DNA of 64,000 nt from NCBI GenBank assembly GCA_023091665.1, contig JALJCQ010000003.1, forward strand, positions 310,001-374,000, in the 5' to 3' direction. The notes under the pieces are model-generated. The model did not search any database, was not told the DNA's origin, and worked only from the letters and a program-made list of their open reading frames with translations. The position numbers were made by a program, and so were the translations under genes. Source of the DNA: Pythium myriotylum (lineage: Eukaryota > Oomycota > Peronosporomycetes > Pythiales > Pythiaceae). Positions 19,911-29,325 of this stretch are shown piece after piece. Numbering within the stretch: position 1 is the stretch's first letter; every line of letters starts with the position of its first letter.

Positions 19911-21044
19911 ATGACCACGCTCATGTCGTCTTCGAATCCCCAAGGCATGACCTTCGGCATGAGCACGCCCACGAAGAAGAGCTCTCCGTCGCCCGGCTCG
20001 ACGCCGCCGTACAAGATCCCCAAGTTCCTGCGCTCGCTCTACTCGATCCTCCAGAAAGAAGACGCCGGCATCGTCAAGTGGCTCCAGAACCAGGAGCTCA
20101 AGCCCAACCGCGTCACGGCCTTCCACATCCTCGATCTCGATCGCTTCGAGAACGAAGTGCTGCCCAAGTACTTTAAGCACTCCAAGTTTGCGAGCTTCCA
20201 GCGCCAGCTCAACAACTTTGGCTTCCGCAAGTGGACCAAGACGCAGTCGAGCGGCGTCTGCACGTTCAGCCACAACTGCTTCCCGCCAGACCCGCGCGAG
20301 ATCGGCGTGCTGCGCGCGTCGATCCGCGAGCAGTGGCGCCAGAAGACCAACGACACGCGTCGCCGCGTCGGCAACGGCATCACCAAGGCCGAGCGCAAGC
20401 TCCAGCAGCAAGTGCAGCAGCAGGTGCAGCAGCTCCAGATCGCCTCGTCGCCGGCGCCCACCAAGGAAGTCGACTCCTCGTCGGAAGTCGGGTCGCCCAG
20501 CCGCGTCGAGTCGTTCTCGGCCATGCTCAAGATGCCGCTCTCGGCTGGGCTCGAGCAGGCCTTCCCGCGTGCGCCCACGCACCAACCACAGGTCAAGAAA
20601 CTCGCTCGCGGCGAGTGGGTCTCCGGCTCGAGCAGTGGGCTCGAGGCCTTCGCGGACCACAAACCAGGTCTCCTGCCGCCGCTGCAGACGACCCACCTCC
20701 CTCACGTGTCGTACAACAACACGATCAATCTCGGCACGTACCCTTCCCACCACCACCAGGAAGTCTCCATCTACGCCAGCGTGCCCCAGTCGTCCCTGAA
20801 GATGGACTTGGGCCCGCAGTCTTCCATGATGGTCAACCCCACGCAGCTTGAGCCTTGGGCCTGGCACCCTCACGCGGCTCAGGCTTCGTACTACCCGATG
20901 GACGCCTCGCACTCGTGGGCTGCGCACCACGACACGAGCCTCGCCCACAAGGGAGGCGTCTACTGCCACGCCCCCGAGCAGCAGGTCTCTCCGTCGACCA
21001 TGGAGGAGTTCACGTTCGACCACCTCCTCCTCTTCACCGAGTAA
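19911..21044 (+). CDS. Heat-shock transcription factor (HSF) with N-terminal DNA-binding domain
   Basis: 377 residues from the ATG at 19911. After a Ser/Thr/Pro-rich leader, residues about 36-133 are an HSF winged-helix domain: IPKFLRSLYSILQKEDAGIVKWL, ITAFHIL-like strand and turn, FENEVLPKYFKHSKFASFQRQLNNFGFRKW (recognition helix) and a TFSHNCFPPD wing. A Gln-rich, coiled-coil-like segment follows (KAERKLQQQVQQQVQQLQ), suited to trimerisation, then a His/Pro/Ser-rich tail. HSFs bind inverted GAA repeats in heat-shock promoters; oomycetes have expanded families whose targets are mostly unknown. An in-frame ATG at 19836 is an alternative start; the extra 25 residues are Arg-rich and look like 5' UTR. 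Confidence 0.9.
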   Translation: MTTLMSSSNPQGMTFGMSTPTKKSSPSPGSTPPYKIPKFLRSLYSILQKEDAGIVKWLQNQELKPNRVTAFHILDLDRFENEVLPKYFKHSKFASFQRQLNNFGFRKWTKTQSSGVCTFSHNCFPPDPREIGVLRASIREQWRQKTNDTRRRVGNGITKAERKLQQQVQQQVQQLQIASSPAPTKEVDSSSEVGSPSRVESFSAMLKMPLSAGLEQAFPRAPTHQPQVKKLARGEWVSGSSSGLEAFADHKPGLLPPLQTTHLPHVSYNNTINLGTYPSHHHQEVSIYASVPQSSLKMDLGPQSSMMVNPTQLEPWAWHPHAAQASYYPMDASHSWAAHHDTSLAHKGGVYCHAPEQQVSPSTMEEFTFDHLLLFTE

Positions 21045-21441
21045 TTGTCTCTCCGTCTCTCTCCGTCCGTCCAACGCCCTCCCCGCCACCACGTCTCTTC
21101 TCTCTGCATTTCTTGCTGCAGGGAGAAAACCCTCTCGTTCTCGTCGTCCAGCAGCGCTCCGGCACTGCACCCACCAGTCTTTGTTCATTTGCAGTGCGTT
21201 CCCCTCTCATTGTCTACGTAGTCTTTTGTGTGTGAGTGGATCCAGTTGGATAGGATATTCGTGCTCTCTGTAGACGCCGCCGTGGGCACGTTGCACACAA
21301 CGGCACTTCATGTAAATACTACTAGTAGTCACTACATCAGCATGTGCTTTTCTTTCCCGCATTGACTAGCGTTAAGAGCTGCCCATTCTGCCTGGTTCCT
21401 ACTACCAATACTCGTCTACTCGTCGGATCGTCTACCAAATC

Positions 21442-21630
21442 TCATGCGCTCTGGACCGCATGCTTTTCCACGCGCCGTCCACGCGGCTCGCTGCGAGCCA
21501 GGACGCCTTCCCCGTCACAAGTCGAGCACGTTTGATCGAGCACCATGTGGTTGTATAGGATCTTCTCGATGCGCTGGCCCTGGCACGTGGGGCAGATCCG
21601 GAGCTTGGGCGTGGATCCCGTCCGATCCAT
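21442..21630 (-). CDS. Small zinc-ribbon protein with DnaJ-type CxxCxGxG-like motifs
   Basis: 62 residues: ICPTCQGQRIEKILYNHMVL then TCSTCDGEGVLA. Two CxxC motifs, the second followed by GEG, resemble the zinc-binding repeats of DnaJ and related chaperone-like small proteins. Such short proteins are easily missed. No signal peptide. Function unknown; the call rests on the paired zinc knuckles and a clean ATG. Confidence 0.5.
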   Translation of the reverse strand: MDRTGSTPKLRICPTCQGQRIEKILYNHMVLDQTCSTCDGEGVLARSEPRGRRVEKHAVQSA

Positions 21631-21891
21631 TTTCTTCGAGCGTTAATGGCGACAGGCTCCTCGGCTCCTCCCCCTCCCCTCCCTCGATGCTTCTCCGGCT
21701 CTGTCCTGGACCAAAACGCTGCTCAGGCACTAATGCCACGCGCCTAAAGAGCCTGGTTTTCCTTCTGCCGATGCTTTTCCACGCTCTTCCCCCCGCGAAG
21801 ATCTCCAGTGTGTCTGCGGCTTTTCAAGATCCATGGAAAGTTATTCGGTTATTTTCCCCCGTAAACTACAATACAACCGACAGGTAATATT

Positions 21892-23919
21892 TCACGAACG
21901 GGTTACACTTCCGATCGGGGTTACGCGAGCCCGCGGCAGCGGCAGCATCTCGAGCGGACAGAAGTACTCGAGGAAGCCCTTGATGAAGAGCAGCTCTTCC
22001 TCGCGGCAGCAGAGCAGCTCCCAGAGCAGCCGCGCGCCCCAGACCGTGAGCGGGAACATGCGGTTCAGGAAAAAGCTCTTGACGCGCACCTCGACGCGCA
22101 GGCCGACGTAGAACGAGACCTCGGCGATCTTGGCGTCGGCGTACCGGTTCTCGGCGTCGAAGACCACCGAGCCCACGACGCTGAGCAGGCTCACGAGGAT
22201 CGCGAGGTGCACGACGCCGGCGTGGGTCTTGCGCAGGCCGAGCCGTCTCCGCATGCGCGGCGTGATGGCGTCGAAGGCCACGACCCAGAGGAACCAGAGC
22301 CCGAGCGACGTCGGCACGAGGCAGCGCTCGTCCCAGTTGACCATGGCGCCGAGACAGCTCGCGGCCGAGAAGAACTGGAAGAGGTTGAAGAGCACGTCGA
22401 AGTTGTGCGCCAGCACGCCCAGCAGCGTGACCTGCGTCGTGGCCAGGCTGGCGACCACGACCGGCAGCGAGAGCGCCAGGCTCGCGACGTGGAGCGTTCT
22501 CTGCACGCCAGGGGATACGAGGTGCCGTCGGTCGAGAAGAAGCGCCGACACGACCGTGAGTGCGAGGCCCGTGAGACCCGAGGCGGTGTACAGCTGGATG
22601 CGGCAGCTCGACCACGGGTCTTGCGGCGTCAGACACGGCAGCAAGGTTTTACGACTGTCGACGAATTTGAGACGCGACGGAACGAGCCGGAGCTGCTGTA
22701 GTTGCGGCGCCGAGCGATCGTACGCCTTGGTGAGCAGAGCCGACCGAATCGTGTACGAGAGGGCCGTGAGGCGACGCGCGTAGCCGGCAGCCGCTGCTCT
22801 CGCTCGTCGCAGTCGCCTTGACGTGTGTCTCCTCGCCGACAGCATATCGGCTGTCGGCCCGGAAGCCGGCAGAATCGTCAGAGTAGGGCCTTGTTGAGGA
22901 CGTGGCTGGATCGGTGGTCGTGCGACCACCTCTAATGGCCGAGGCTCCTCTGTGCTATCTCGGCGCTCCTGCGCAGACTGGATCCGTTGCAAGTAGGAGC
23001 GGTCAGCGTTCGTGATGGCCAGCGGTGGTGAAGTCAGTTCTCGTGGAGGCGGTCGGATCTCTGAGGGTGTGTCTGGCGGCGGAGGAGGACGTGGAATTGC
23101 ACTCAGAAGGTGAGCTCCGCGCGTATTGAGCGAGGCTCGAGTGGCTGGTTTCAGCATGAGTTTGGCCTTGAGCATCGCCGAAGGGATGAGTTTGGTCGCG
23201 GCACCAGCGATCGCACGGCGCTGGCGAAAAATATTTCGCGCGACGAGTAGGCACAACGTCGTGGAGACATTGAGGAAGACGTCGGCCAGCTCGATCTGGA
23301 TATTGTTAACGTGTATTCGAGTGTAGTGCTCCTTGGGCACGTCTGCTAAACGCAGAAATACGATGAGTACACACAGAAACAAGAGAGGAAGTGCGAGGAA
23401 TGAACTTTTGGATGCCGAGAGGATCGTGCGGAACATGGCGTCCGATAAAATGGACAGTTGGATGGCCCATGCTTGAAGCAGGCATACGAGTGATCGGAAG
23501 TCTCGAAACAATACGGCCAGCGTTGCCCAGTTCAGCCAGTTCATGATCGTCATGAATCCTACTTCTTGCATCGCGATAGCATGGTGGAGAAGTTGCCAGC
23601 TCATCATGAGCACAGAGAACGTGAGGCTTCCGACGCTCAAGCACACGGTGATGGCTGTTAAGATGTACCCGACCGAAGCTGGGGTCACAAACGTCGAAAG
23701 CATAGAGAGAGTGCTGATGCGAAAGAGTTTGACAAACTTGCCATAGTGTCGGCGCATGACCCCGAAGAATTTCTGATCTGCCTCATCACCAGCAAAAACT
23801 GAGAGCACCGAGATCGACAAGTCAACCATTGGCAACTCATGTGCCGGCAGCAATTCGTAATGCCACTCATCCTCTTCGTCTTCCTCTGGAAGAGGTGGTG
23901 AAGTCGGGGTCGTCGTCAT
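21892..23919 (-). CDS. Multi-pass membrane protein, unrecognised
   Basis: 675 residues. The acidic N-terminus (PEEDEEDEWHYELLP) precedes a block of about five hydrophobic helices (for example SVGYILTAITVCLSVGSLTFSVLMM, FLALPLLFLCVLIVFLRLA), then a long Pro/Arg-rich loop (residues about 280-390, PRPPPPPDTP, RRHTSRRLRRARAAAAGYARRL) and a second block of about six helices (LTGLALTVVSALLLD, LHVASLALSLPVVVASLATT, LGLWFLWVVAFDAI, GVVHLAILVSLLSVVGSVVF). Ends in a Cys/Glu-rich cytosolic tail. The two-block layout with a basic loop recalls transporters or channels, but no signature is visible. Probably an oomycete-specific family. Confidence 0.65.
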   Translation of the reverse strand: MTTTPTSPPLPEEDEEDEWHYELLPAHELPMVDLSISVLSVFAGDEADQKFFGVMRRHYGKFVKLFRISTLSMLSTFVTPASVGYILTAITVCLSVGSLTFSVLMMSWQLLHHAIAMQEVGFMTIMNWLNWATLAVLFRDFRSLVCLLQAWAIQLSILSDAMFRTILSASKSSFLALPLLFLCVLIVFLRLADVPKEHYTRIHVNNIQIELADVFLNVSTTLCLLVARNIFRQRRAIAGAATKLIPSAMLKAKLMLKPATRASLNTRGAHLLSAIPRPPPPPDTPSEIRPPPRELTSPPLAITNADRSYLQRIQSAQERRDSTEEPRPLEVVARPPIQPRPQQGPTLTILPASGPTADMLSARRHTSRRLRRARAAAAGYARRLTALSYTIRSALLTKAYDRSAPQLQQLRLVPSRLKFVDSRKTLLPCLTPQDPWSSCRIQLYTASGLTGLALTVVSALLLDRRHLVSPGVQRTLHVASLALSLPVVVASLATTQVTLLGVLAHNFDVLFNLFQFFSAASCLGAMVNWDERCLVPTSLGLWFLWVVAFDAITPRMRRRLGLRKTHAGVVHLAILVSLLSVVGSVVFDAENRYADAKIAEVSFYVGLRVEVRVKSFFLNRMFPLTVWGARLLWELLCCREEELLFIKGFLEYFCPLEMLPLPRARVTPIGSVTRS

Positions 23920-24123
23920 GATATTCGACGACTCGTCAAACCTCCATTCTTGGAGACGTCAGCGAGAGGTTCTTCAACGTTTGATCTATTTCTGTTGAAC
24001 CAGAAGCCTACGCGAACGTTTGCAAACTAATGGATTTCAAGCTAAACAACTGATTTCGGTTGCTCAGAATAAATACTTTGTTTCTTGACATTATGTCTAG
24101 CCTGCACACTATCTCCATGATCT

Positions 24124-26406
24124 TTAGACGATATCGTTCGAGCTCAAATAGGTGACAATCTCGTAGGCGCCCGGTCGATTCTCTGGATCTCCGTCCAGAC
24201 ACGCGTGGATGAGGCTCGCGATCTTGGGTGGACATGTCGGAGAGATCGTTGGGCGCAACCCTTTGCTGATCACCAGCTTCATGAGTCGTAGCGGGTGGAA
24301 GATGAGCCGCGACTCGAGAGACTCGGGGTCGTGGTATGGCAGTACGCACGTGTCGATCTCGCAGAGCATGATGCCGTACGAATAAATATCCACCTTCTCC
24401 CCATAGTCGTTACCCATTAGCACCTCGGGGGCAGTCCAAGACATCGTACCAGCCGCTTCGGTCACGGTCAGGTTGGTCTCTTCCTCGTCCATGTGGTGCT
24501 TCCGACGACTAATACCGAAGTCGCAAAGTTTGACTTCCATTGCATCCGACAGGAGAACGTTCTTTGACTTTATGTCGCGGTGGAGAAGCTGTGGAGTCAG
24601 GCCGTGGAGGTATGTTAGCGCTCTCGCGACGCTAATGGCGATGTCGAGTTTGTGATTCTCCCACGAAAACTCCTCGTCTTCCGAACATCTCCCCTCCGGT
24701 TGACTCCCACTGTCGTCGCTCCCGAGAAGTGCCATGCGCTCCCGCTGGCGCTTCAGATACCCTTGGAGATCCCCACGCTGCATCCATTCCTGGACCATCA
24801 CGACGTGTTCGAGAGTGTTCCACGCGACACCGACGAGCGTCACGATGTTGGGATGAATGAGCTGCGATAATAAATAAACTTCAGCCATGAACAGCTCCAT
24901 CTCCTTCAGAATTCGTCGCCGCGTGGGCAGCAACTGTTTGACGGCCACTTCTTGGCCACGAAGTGTGCACCGCCAGACTTCGCCCGACGTGCCCTGCGAA
25001 AGCAGTTCATTAAACTGGATGTCGCGGAACGGCACGCGTCGACGGCGAATCAACGAGTGCGACTCGAACAAGTGGAAACTGCGGAGCGCGACTTGGCTGC
25101 GGCGTCCCGAGAGCAGACTGATCGCCGACGACGACGAGATCGATCGGTCCAGCTGGCGGCGGCTCGTTCCATCGAGAAGAAAGGACTGGTCGCCATCACT
25201 GATCATCAGCCCGCTCTCCATCAAATTCTCGTCGCTCTGTTGTCGTTCGAGGCTCAATTCAAGCGACTCTTTGGACGAAAGCAGGTCGTGTGGGTCGACA
25301 TGGGCGGACGCGAGTAGGCCAATCGACGAGTCGAAGTACTTGACAGCGGCGGCGTCTAATGCATTTTCAATGTCCTCCATCGTGTCGGCCTCGACGGTCG
25401 TCGCGTCGCTGGTCTTGTCTTTGCGGGCTCCTTGGCGCCACACGAGCAGCGCCTCGCGCAGCTCTTCGAGTTCCTGCTCGAGAAGGTGATTGTTTTGCTT
25501 ATTTCGAAAATGGTTGCACGTGCCGTAGATCATCGAGCCGCAAAACATCATGACGAGAATGATCTCGAAGATGATCCAGCTATTGTGGGGCTTGCGGATC
25601 GACGAGTAGTTCTGTAGCCAGGGGCGGATGATCGGGCCGCGCACGGGCGCGCACCACTGGTCCTTGTTGGTCTCGAGCGAGTAGGGCGTGCAGGGGATGA
25701 TGAGCGCCGGGCGCGCGGGGCAGACGGCGTACGCCGTGTCTTCCTTGACCGAGTGGAGCGAGTACATGAGGTGGTCGCCGGCCGTGTCGGTCCACGTGTG
25801 GCGCTGGAGCGTCACGTCCGGGATCATGTCGTCGTCGGCGCCTTCGCCCCACATGTCCGAGTGGCTCGAGATGACCGAGTCCTCGGCGGCGCAGAGGCTG
25901 ATGGCCGAGGCCTGCGTCGAGTCGCACATGCGGTGGCGGTACGTGATCTCGCCCGTGGGCACGGAGCAGGCCTTGGGCAGACAGCCGATGCGTTCGTAGG
26001 CCTTCTTGGACACGAAGATCTGCGCCATGGAGCGCCCACAGCGCGTGCGGATGCGGCGCAGCGCGCTGTCGGCGAACGCGTAGCCAAAGTCCCATAGCAG
26101 CGCGCGCTGGAGCAGCCCCGGGAGCTCGCCCCAGCGCAGGCGCACGGCCGAGAGCTCGTCGGTGATCTCGTCGGGCACGAGCCCGCTGTCGAGCGCGATC
26201 TGTGGCACGCTGTCGCCGGCGAGGAAGCGCGCGTAGTACTGCTGCACAAAGTCCGAGTGCTGGCCGTCGAAGGCGAAGTTGGGCGTCGTGGGCACGAGCG
26301 TCGCGCCCGAGACGAGCGGCGCCGCTAAGAGGACCAAGAGGAAGAGAATGGAGAAGCGGCGGCGCGTCACTCGGGCGGGGGGCGCGGAGCGCGGCGATAT
26401 GGGCAT
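24124..26406 (-). CDS. Receptor-like TKL (tyrosine-kinase-like) protein kinase
   Basis: 760 residues from the ATG at 26406, chosen because it opens a signal peptide (RRRFSILFLLVLLAAPLVSGA). The ectodomain (about 35-260) is Cys-containing with no recognised fold. A transmembrane helix follows (IIFEIILVMMFCGSMIYG, about 265-285). After a Ser-rich juxtamembrane region the kinase domain starts at about 480: GTSGEVWRCTLRGQEVAVKQLL (glycine loop and VAVK lysine), HRDIKSKNVLL catalytic loop, CDFGISRR metal site, GTMSWTAPEVL activation segment and VDIYSYGIMLCEI. All catalytic residues are present, so an active Ser/Thr kinase is likely. Its broken paralogue lies just upstream at 27681-28457. Longer in-frame sequence before 26406 is probably 5' UTR. 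Confidence 0.85.
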   Translation of the reverse strand: MPISPRSAPPARVTRRRFSILFLLVLLAAPLVSGATLVPTTPNFAFDGQHSDFVQQYYARFLAGDSVPQIALDSGLVPDEITDELSAVRLRWGELPGLLQRALLWDFGYAFADSALRRIRTRCGRSMAQIFVSKKAYERIGCLPKACSVPTGEITYRHRMCDSTQASAISLCAAEDSVISSHSDMWGEGADDDMIPDVTLQRHTWTDTAGDHLMYSLHSVKEDTAYAVCPARPALIIPCTPYSLETNKDQWCAPVRGPIIRPWLQNYSSIRKPHNSWIIFEIILVMMFCGSMIYGTCNHFRNKQNNHLLEQELEELREALLVWRQGARKDKTSDATTVEADTMEDIENALDAAAVKYFDSSIGLLASAHVDPHDLLSSKESLELSLERQQSDENLMESGLMISDGDQSFLLDGTSRRQLDRSISSSSAISLLSGRRSQVALRSFHLFESHSLIRRRRVPFRDIQFNELLSQGTSGEVWRCTLRGQEVAVKQLLPTRRRILKEMELFMAEVYLLSQLIHPNIVTLVGVAWNTLEHVVMVQEWMQRGDLQGYLKRQRERMALLGSDDSGSQPEGRCSEDEEFSWENHKLDIAISVARALTYLHGLTPQLLHRDIKSKNVLLSDAMEVKLCDFGISRRKHHMDEEETNLTVTEAAGTMSWTAPEVLMGNDYGEKVDIYSYGIMLCEIDTCVLPYHDPESLESRLIFHPLRLMKLVISKGLRPTISPTCPPKIASLIHACLDGDPENRPGAYEIVTYLSSNDIV

Positions 26407-26611
26407 GTCATGCGCCGCGCGCTGGCGCCGTGGGAGCACGAGAGAGGCAATCAGCGCGGCTCCGAGTCGCTCGTCGGCTTGCGGAATCGAACAACCGAGC
26501 GAGCGAGCGAGCGGGCGAGCGAACGAGGCGAGGCGAGCGCATCTCTCGGCGTGTCGGTGCTTCACTAAGCGGTGACAGAAAAGCCCAGAAAAAGAACCGG
26601 CGACCGGAGGA

Positions 26612-26632
26612 GACAGCGTGGAATAGAAACAG
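26612..26632. repeat. 21-bp word shared with 28311-28331
   Basis: The 21 bp beginning gacagcgtggaatagaaac is identical at both sites. Here it lies in the probable 5' UTR of the intact kinase gene. Confidence 0.6.
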
Positions 26633-26679
26633 GGCTGGGGGGAGCAGAGGAGGTTAAAGCAGTAGATGCGGTGCGTCAA

Positions 26680-27680
26680 CGGTGTCGATCATCGACAAAA
26701 GAAGCGATTAAAAAAGGAAAGGATACTGAGATAGGAGAGAGAGCGGAGGGAAGCGCACGCGTGACATCTGCGCGTCGCGCGGCGGGTTACAAAACCCTCG
26801 TAAAAACCCAATCCACCGCGCAGATTCAAGGTGTAATTACGGATTACGCACGTGAACAGAACACGAGACTGGTCCAAAAACGGCGGGTGGCTGATGGCCA
26901 CCTGGGCTGCCAACTCGCTGGACTCTGGACGAAAAACCCTGGACCGCGAGCCGGGACGGGACGGTACGCAGGGTGAAGTTGCCGTTCGGCGGAATGGCGT
27001 GCGCCGTCAGGACGCCACCGCCGCGTGGGCTCTAATCCGCGCGCCCTCATCTCCGGCTCCTCATTCCGGCGCAGCTGCGATCGAACGCTCGTGAGATGCC
27101 GGGCCTTTTTCCCCCCGATCCATCCGGCAGTTCCGTTCCCCCACTTCGTATCAGGACGGCCCACTCAGATAGATTCCTTTCTGGATGGCCAATCAGTCCC
27201 TCTGGAGAATGTCCTTGGATGGGAAGGGGATGCCCATCGACCCGCGTCTAACGTTCGAGCGACATTCCAGAACAATTTGCTGGACGCGCTCAAGGTTTCC
27301 TCGCGTTCAACTTTTTTTTGTGGTTTTGTTCTTCTTTTGGATTCCGGTCCTGCACGCGACACGTCAGGAGGCTGCTTGGGGAAGCGTCGTGATCAACCGC
27401 TGACGTATTCCCTCATCCCCAGACCTCCGGACGGCGTCCGGAGAACAGCCCGGTTTCCGGATTGGATTGGATTGTCCACGGAAGTGTCTCCGACGAGTCC
27501 GCAATCAGAACACCATCAGAACAACAAAAAATCAAAACTTCAGTTTTTTTCCTGGTCACTTTTTCTTCGCTTCCTGATGGTCGGACCATCAATCCGGGAA
27601 TCCAGCAGCTCAACATCCATGAGCAACATTAGACTCAACACGGGTCTCTACATACACTTCGGTGGGGCGTTCCCCCCGAC
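26680..27680. other. Intergenic region without a supported gene
   Basis: About 1 kb between the intact and the broken kinase gene. Open frames on the plus strand have no protein-like features. Contains a perfect hairpin ctccggac-ggc-gtccggag at about 27424-27442. Confidence 0.4.
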
Positions 27681-28310
27681 TCACTCACTATCTTTCTCCA
27701 GACAGTCACGGATGAGATCGGCGATCTCGTCGGGCACCGAGGCCGAGAGCTCCGGCCGACGGCCCTCGTGCACCACGAGCTTCATGAGACGAAGAGGATG
27801 CACAACGAGCCCGAGGCGAGCTGGCTTGGGATCGTGGTACGGCAGCTCACACGTGTCGATCTCGGTCAGGAGGATGCCGTACGAGTACATGTCGATGCTC
27901 TCGGTGTAGTCCTCGCCGAGCAAGAGCTCCGGAGCCGTCCACGAGACCGTACCGACCGCTCCGGTCATCGTAAGGTTGGTCTCTTCCTCTTCAAAGTTGT
28001 ACTTGCGGCGGCTGACGCCAAAGTCGGCGAGCTTGACGTCCAGCATGCGGCCGTTCGACGCCAGCAGCACGTTCTTGGATTTGATGTCGCGGTGGATCAG
28101 CTTGGGCGACAGGCTGTGTAAGTACTGGAGAGCACTGGCCACGCTGCGAGCCGTCTGCAGCTTCTGGTCCCACCATGTGAACCCGGGCATGGCCTGCTCG
28201 TGGGCCTGCATGAGCTTCTGGTGCGGCAACTGGGACTGCAAGTAGCTCTGGAGATCGCCCTTGTCCATGTGCTGCATGACCAGAAGCATGTTTTGCAGCG
28301 TGCACCACGC

Positions 28311-28331
28311 GACAGCGTGGAATAGAAACAG
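28311..28331. repeat. 21-bp word at the kinase truncation point
   Basis: Identical to 26612-26632; marks the junction between kinase-homologous and foreign sequence. Confidence 0.6.
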
Positions 28332-28402
28332 CACGGGTCCAACGAACTTTTGGGGTTCAGAATCCATTTCCAAGAAAAACCAGGATTCCGAGGTTTTACT
28401 AG

Positions 28403-28432
28403 AATCCATTGTTGCAGCAACTATGGATTCTG
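28403..28432. repeat. Inverted repeat agaatccat ... atggattct
   Basis: 9-bp arms separated by about 12 bp, in the foreign sequence next to the kinase break; a second agaatccat lies about 40 bp to the left. Confidence 0.5.
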
Positions 28433-28785
28433 CTCTCTTAAAGCCGGAACGCGTCAATCACACTACAGGCACATGCTTGCTAAGTACGAAAATAGTCCCG
28501 CTTTGCTTTCCCTCAACTTTGGTTTACCTCAAAATCCCGCTTTGGTTGCAAACTATGTATTAATAATCCCTCTTTGGCCATGCGGCAAAACCAGAGGATC
28601 ACCCCTCGCAAGTCCGTCGTTCGGCTGCGAAACGCATCCGTCGGAAATTCTACGCCAGCGCTGTCATCACCGACTCGGCGCGCGAAGAGCTTTCGAGTGA
28701 CTCTGAGCTCTCTGCCGGCGAAGAAAACGAGACGTCCGGTCAGGAATCCAAGCCGTCCGGTGTTAATGACGAGCCGTCGGGGAAC

Positions 28786-29019
28786 GATCCTGCGACTGGT
28801 AAGCAGATTTACGTCTCGGCCTTCAAGTTCCCTTCCTTCAACGCCGGTCCTCGTATCTGTCTCGGCATGAACTTGGCCATGCTGGAAATGAAAATCGTTA
28901 TGGCGAGCATGTTTTCTCGCTTCAACGTGAACTTCGTCGCGCCCGAGAAGATCACTAACGACAACTCCCTCACGCTCGCAGTCAAGGGTCCGATGCTCGC
29001 TCGTATTTCGAAGGCCTAG
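28786..29019 (+). pseudogene. Cytochrome P450 C-terminal fragment (haem-binding loop)
   Basis: A 77-codon frame reads DPATGKQIYVSAFKFPSFNAGPRICLG and on to a stop after ARISKA. FNAGPRICLG is the P450 haem-ligand loop (F-x-x-G-x-R-x-C-x-G), and the following MNLAMLEMKIVMASMF is the L helix. Only the last tenth of a roughly 500-residue enzyme is present. The upstream in-frame sequence is acidic and unrelated. Oomycete CYP86-like families show this loop style, but the subfamily cannot be set. A gene relic. Confidence 0.8.
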
Positions 29020-29116
29020 GGCAGATAGTCATAAGCCAACTCTATTCTTTATCAAAACAAGTATTTCCTTGTTGCTCGAAGAAGTTGATTCCATGAACTG
29101 TGATAACTGCGTTCTT

Positions 29117-29325
29117 CTAGTTCTCTTGCAGCTCGAACGTGGCTCCTGTCAGCTTGCTGGAGATTTCGAGTGCAGTCTCCGAGTGCTGCGACGTCCGATT
29201 CGCTTTGCAAGGAACGCGCAAGCGAGAAGTTCCACCAGCCAGCGCCGTGTACACGATCAGGTTGTCTGCAAGATGCTCATCCAAGCACACGTCGTTCTCG
29301 AGATGGCTAACTAGGGCTTCGGTCA
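29117..29325 (-). pseudogene. RNA 3'-terminal phosphate cyclase C-terminal fragment
   Basis: Minus-strand frame with [26 protein letters not shown] and [21 protein letters not shown]. This matches the C-terminal DE-x-L-x-D-x-L ... ALA-x-G-x-S-R ... H-x-x-TA pattern of RtcA-type cyclases, which turn RNA 3'-phosphates into 2',3'-cyclic ends. About 70 of some 350 residues remain, abutting the threonyl-tRNA synthetase piece on the other strand. The catalytic histidine region lies in this C-terminal part, but most of the fold is missing. Confidence 0.65.

Larger units (their letters stand above)
27681..28457 (-). pseudogene. TKL kinase paralogue lacking its N-lobe
   Basis: The frame enters the kinase at VAWCTLQNMLLVMQHMDKGDLQSYL and keeps HRDIKSKNVLL, LADFGVSRR, GTVSWTAPELLLGEDY and MYSYGILLTEIDTCELPYHD, closely parallel to the intact kinase at 24124-26406. 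The glycine loop, the ATP-binding lysine, ectodomain and transmembrane segment are absent. The sequence upstream of VAW is unrelated and begins with the 21-bp word also found in the 5' UTR of the intact gene, so the break point is sharp. Without the lysine it cannot be a normal kinase. It ends at EKDSE. Confidence 0.8.

Noticed and set aside
19698..21188. 496-codon minus-strand ORF
   Set aside because: Antisense to the heat-shock factor; Arg/Leu/Val-rich shadow composition caused by GC-rich codon bias.
27025..27909. 294-codon plus-strand ORF
   Set aside because: No motif; the second half is antisense to the truncated kinase.
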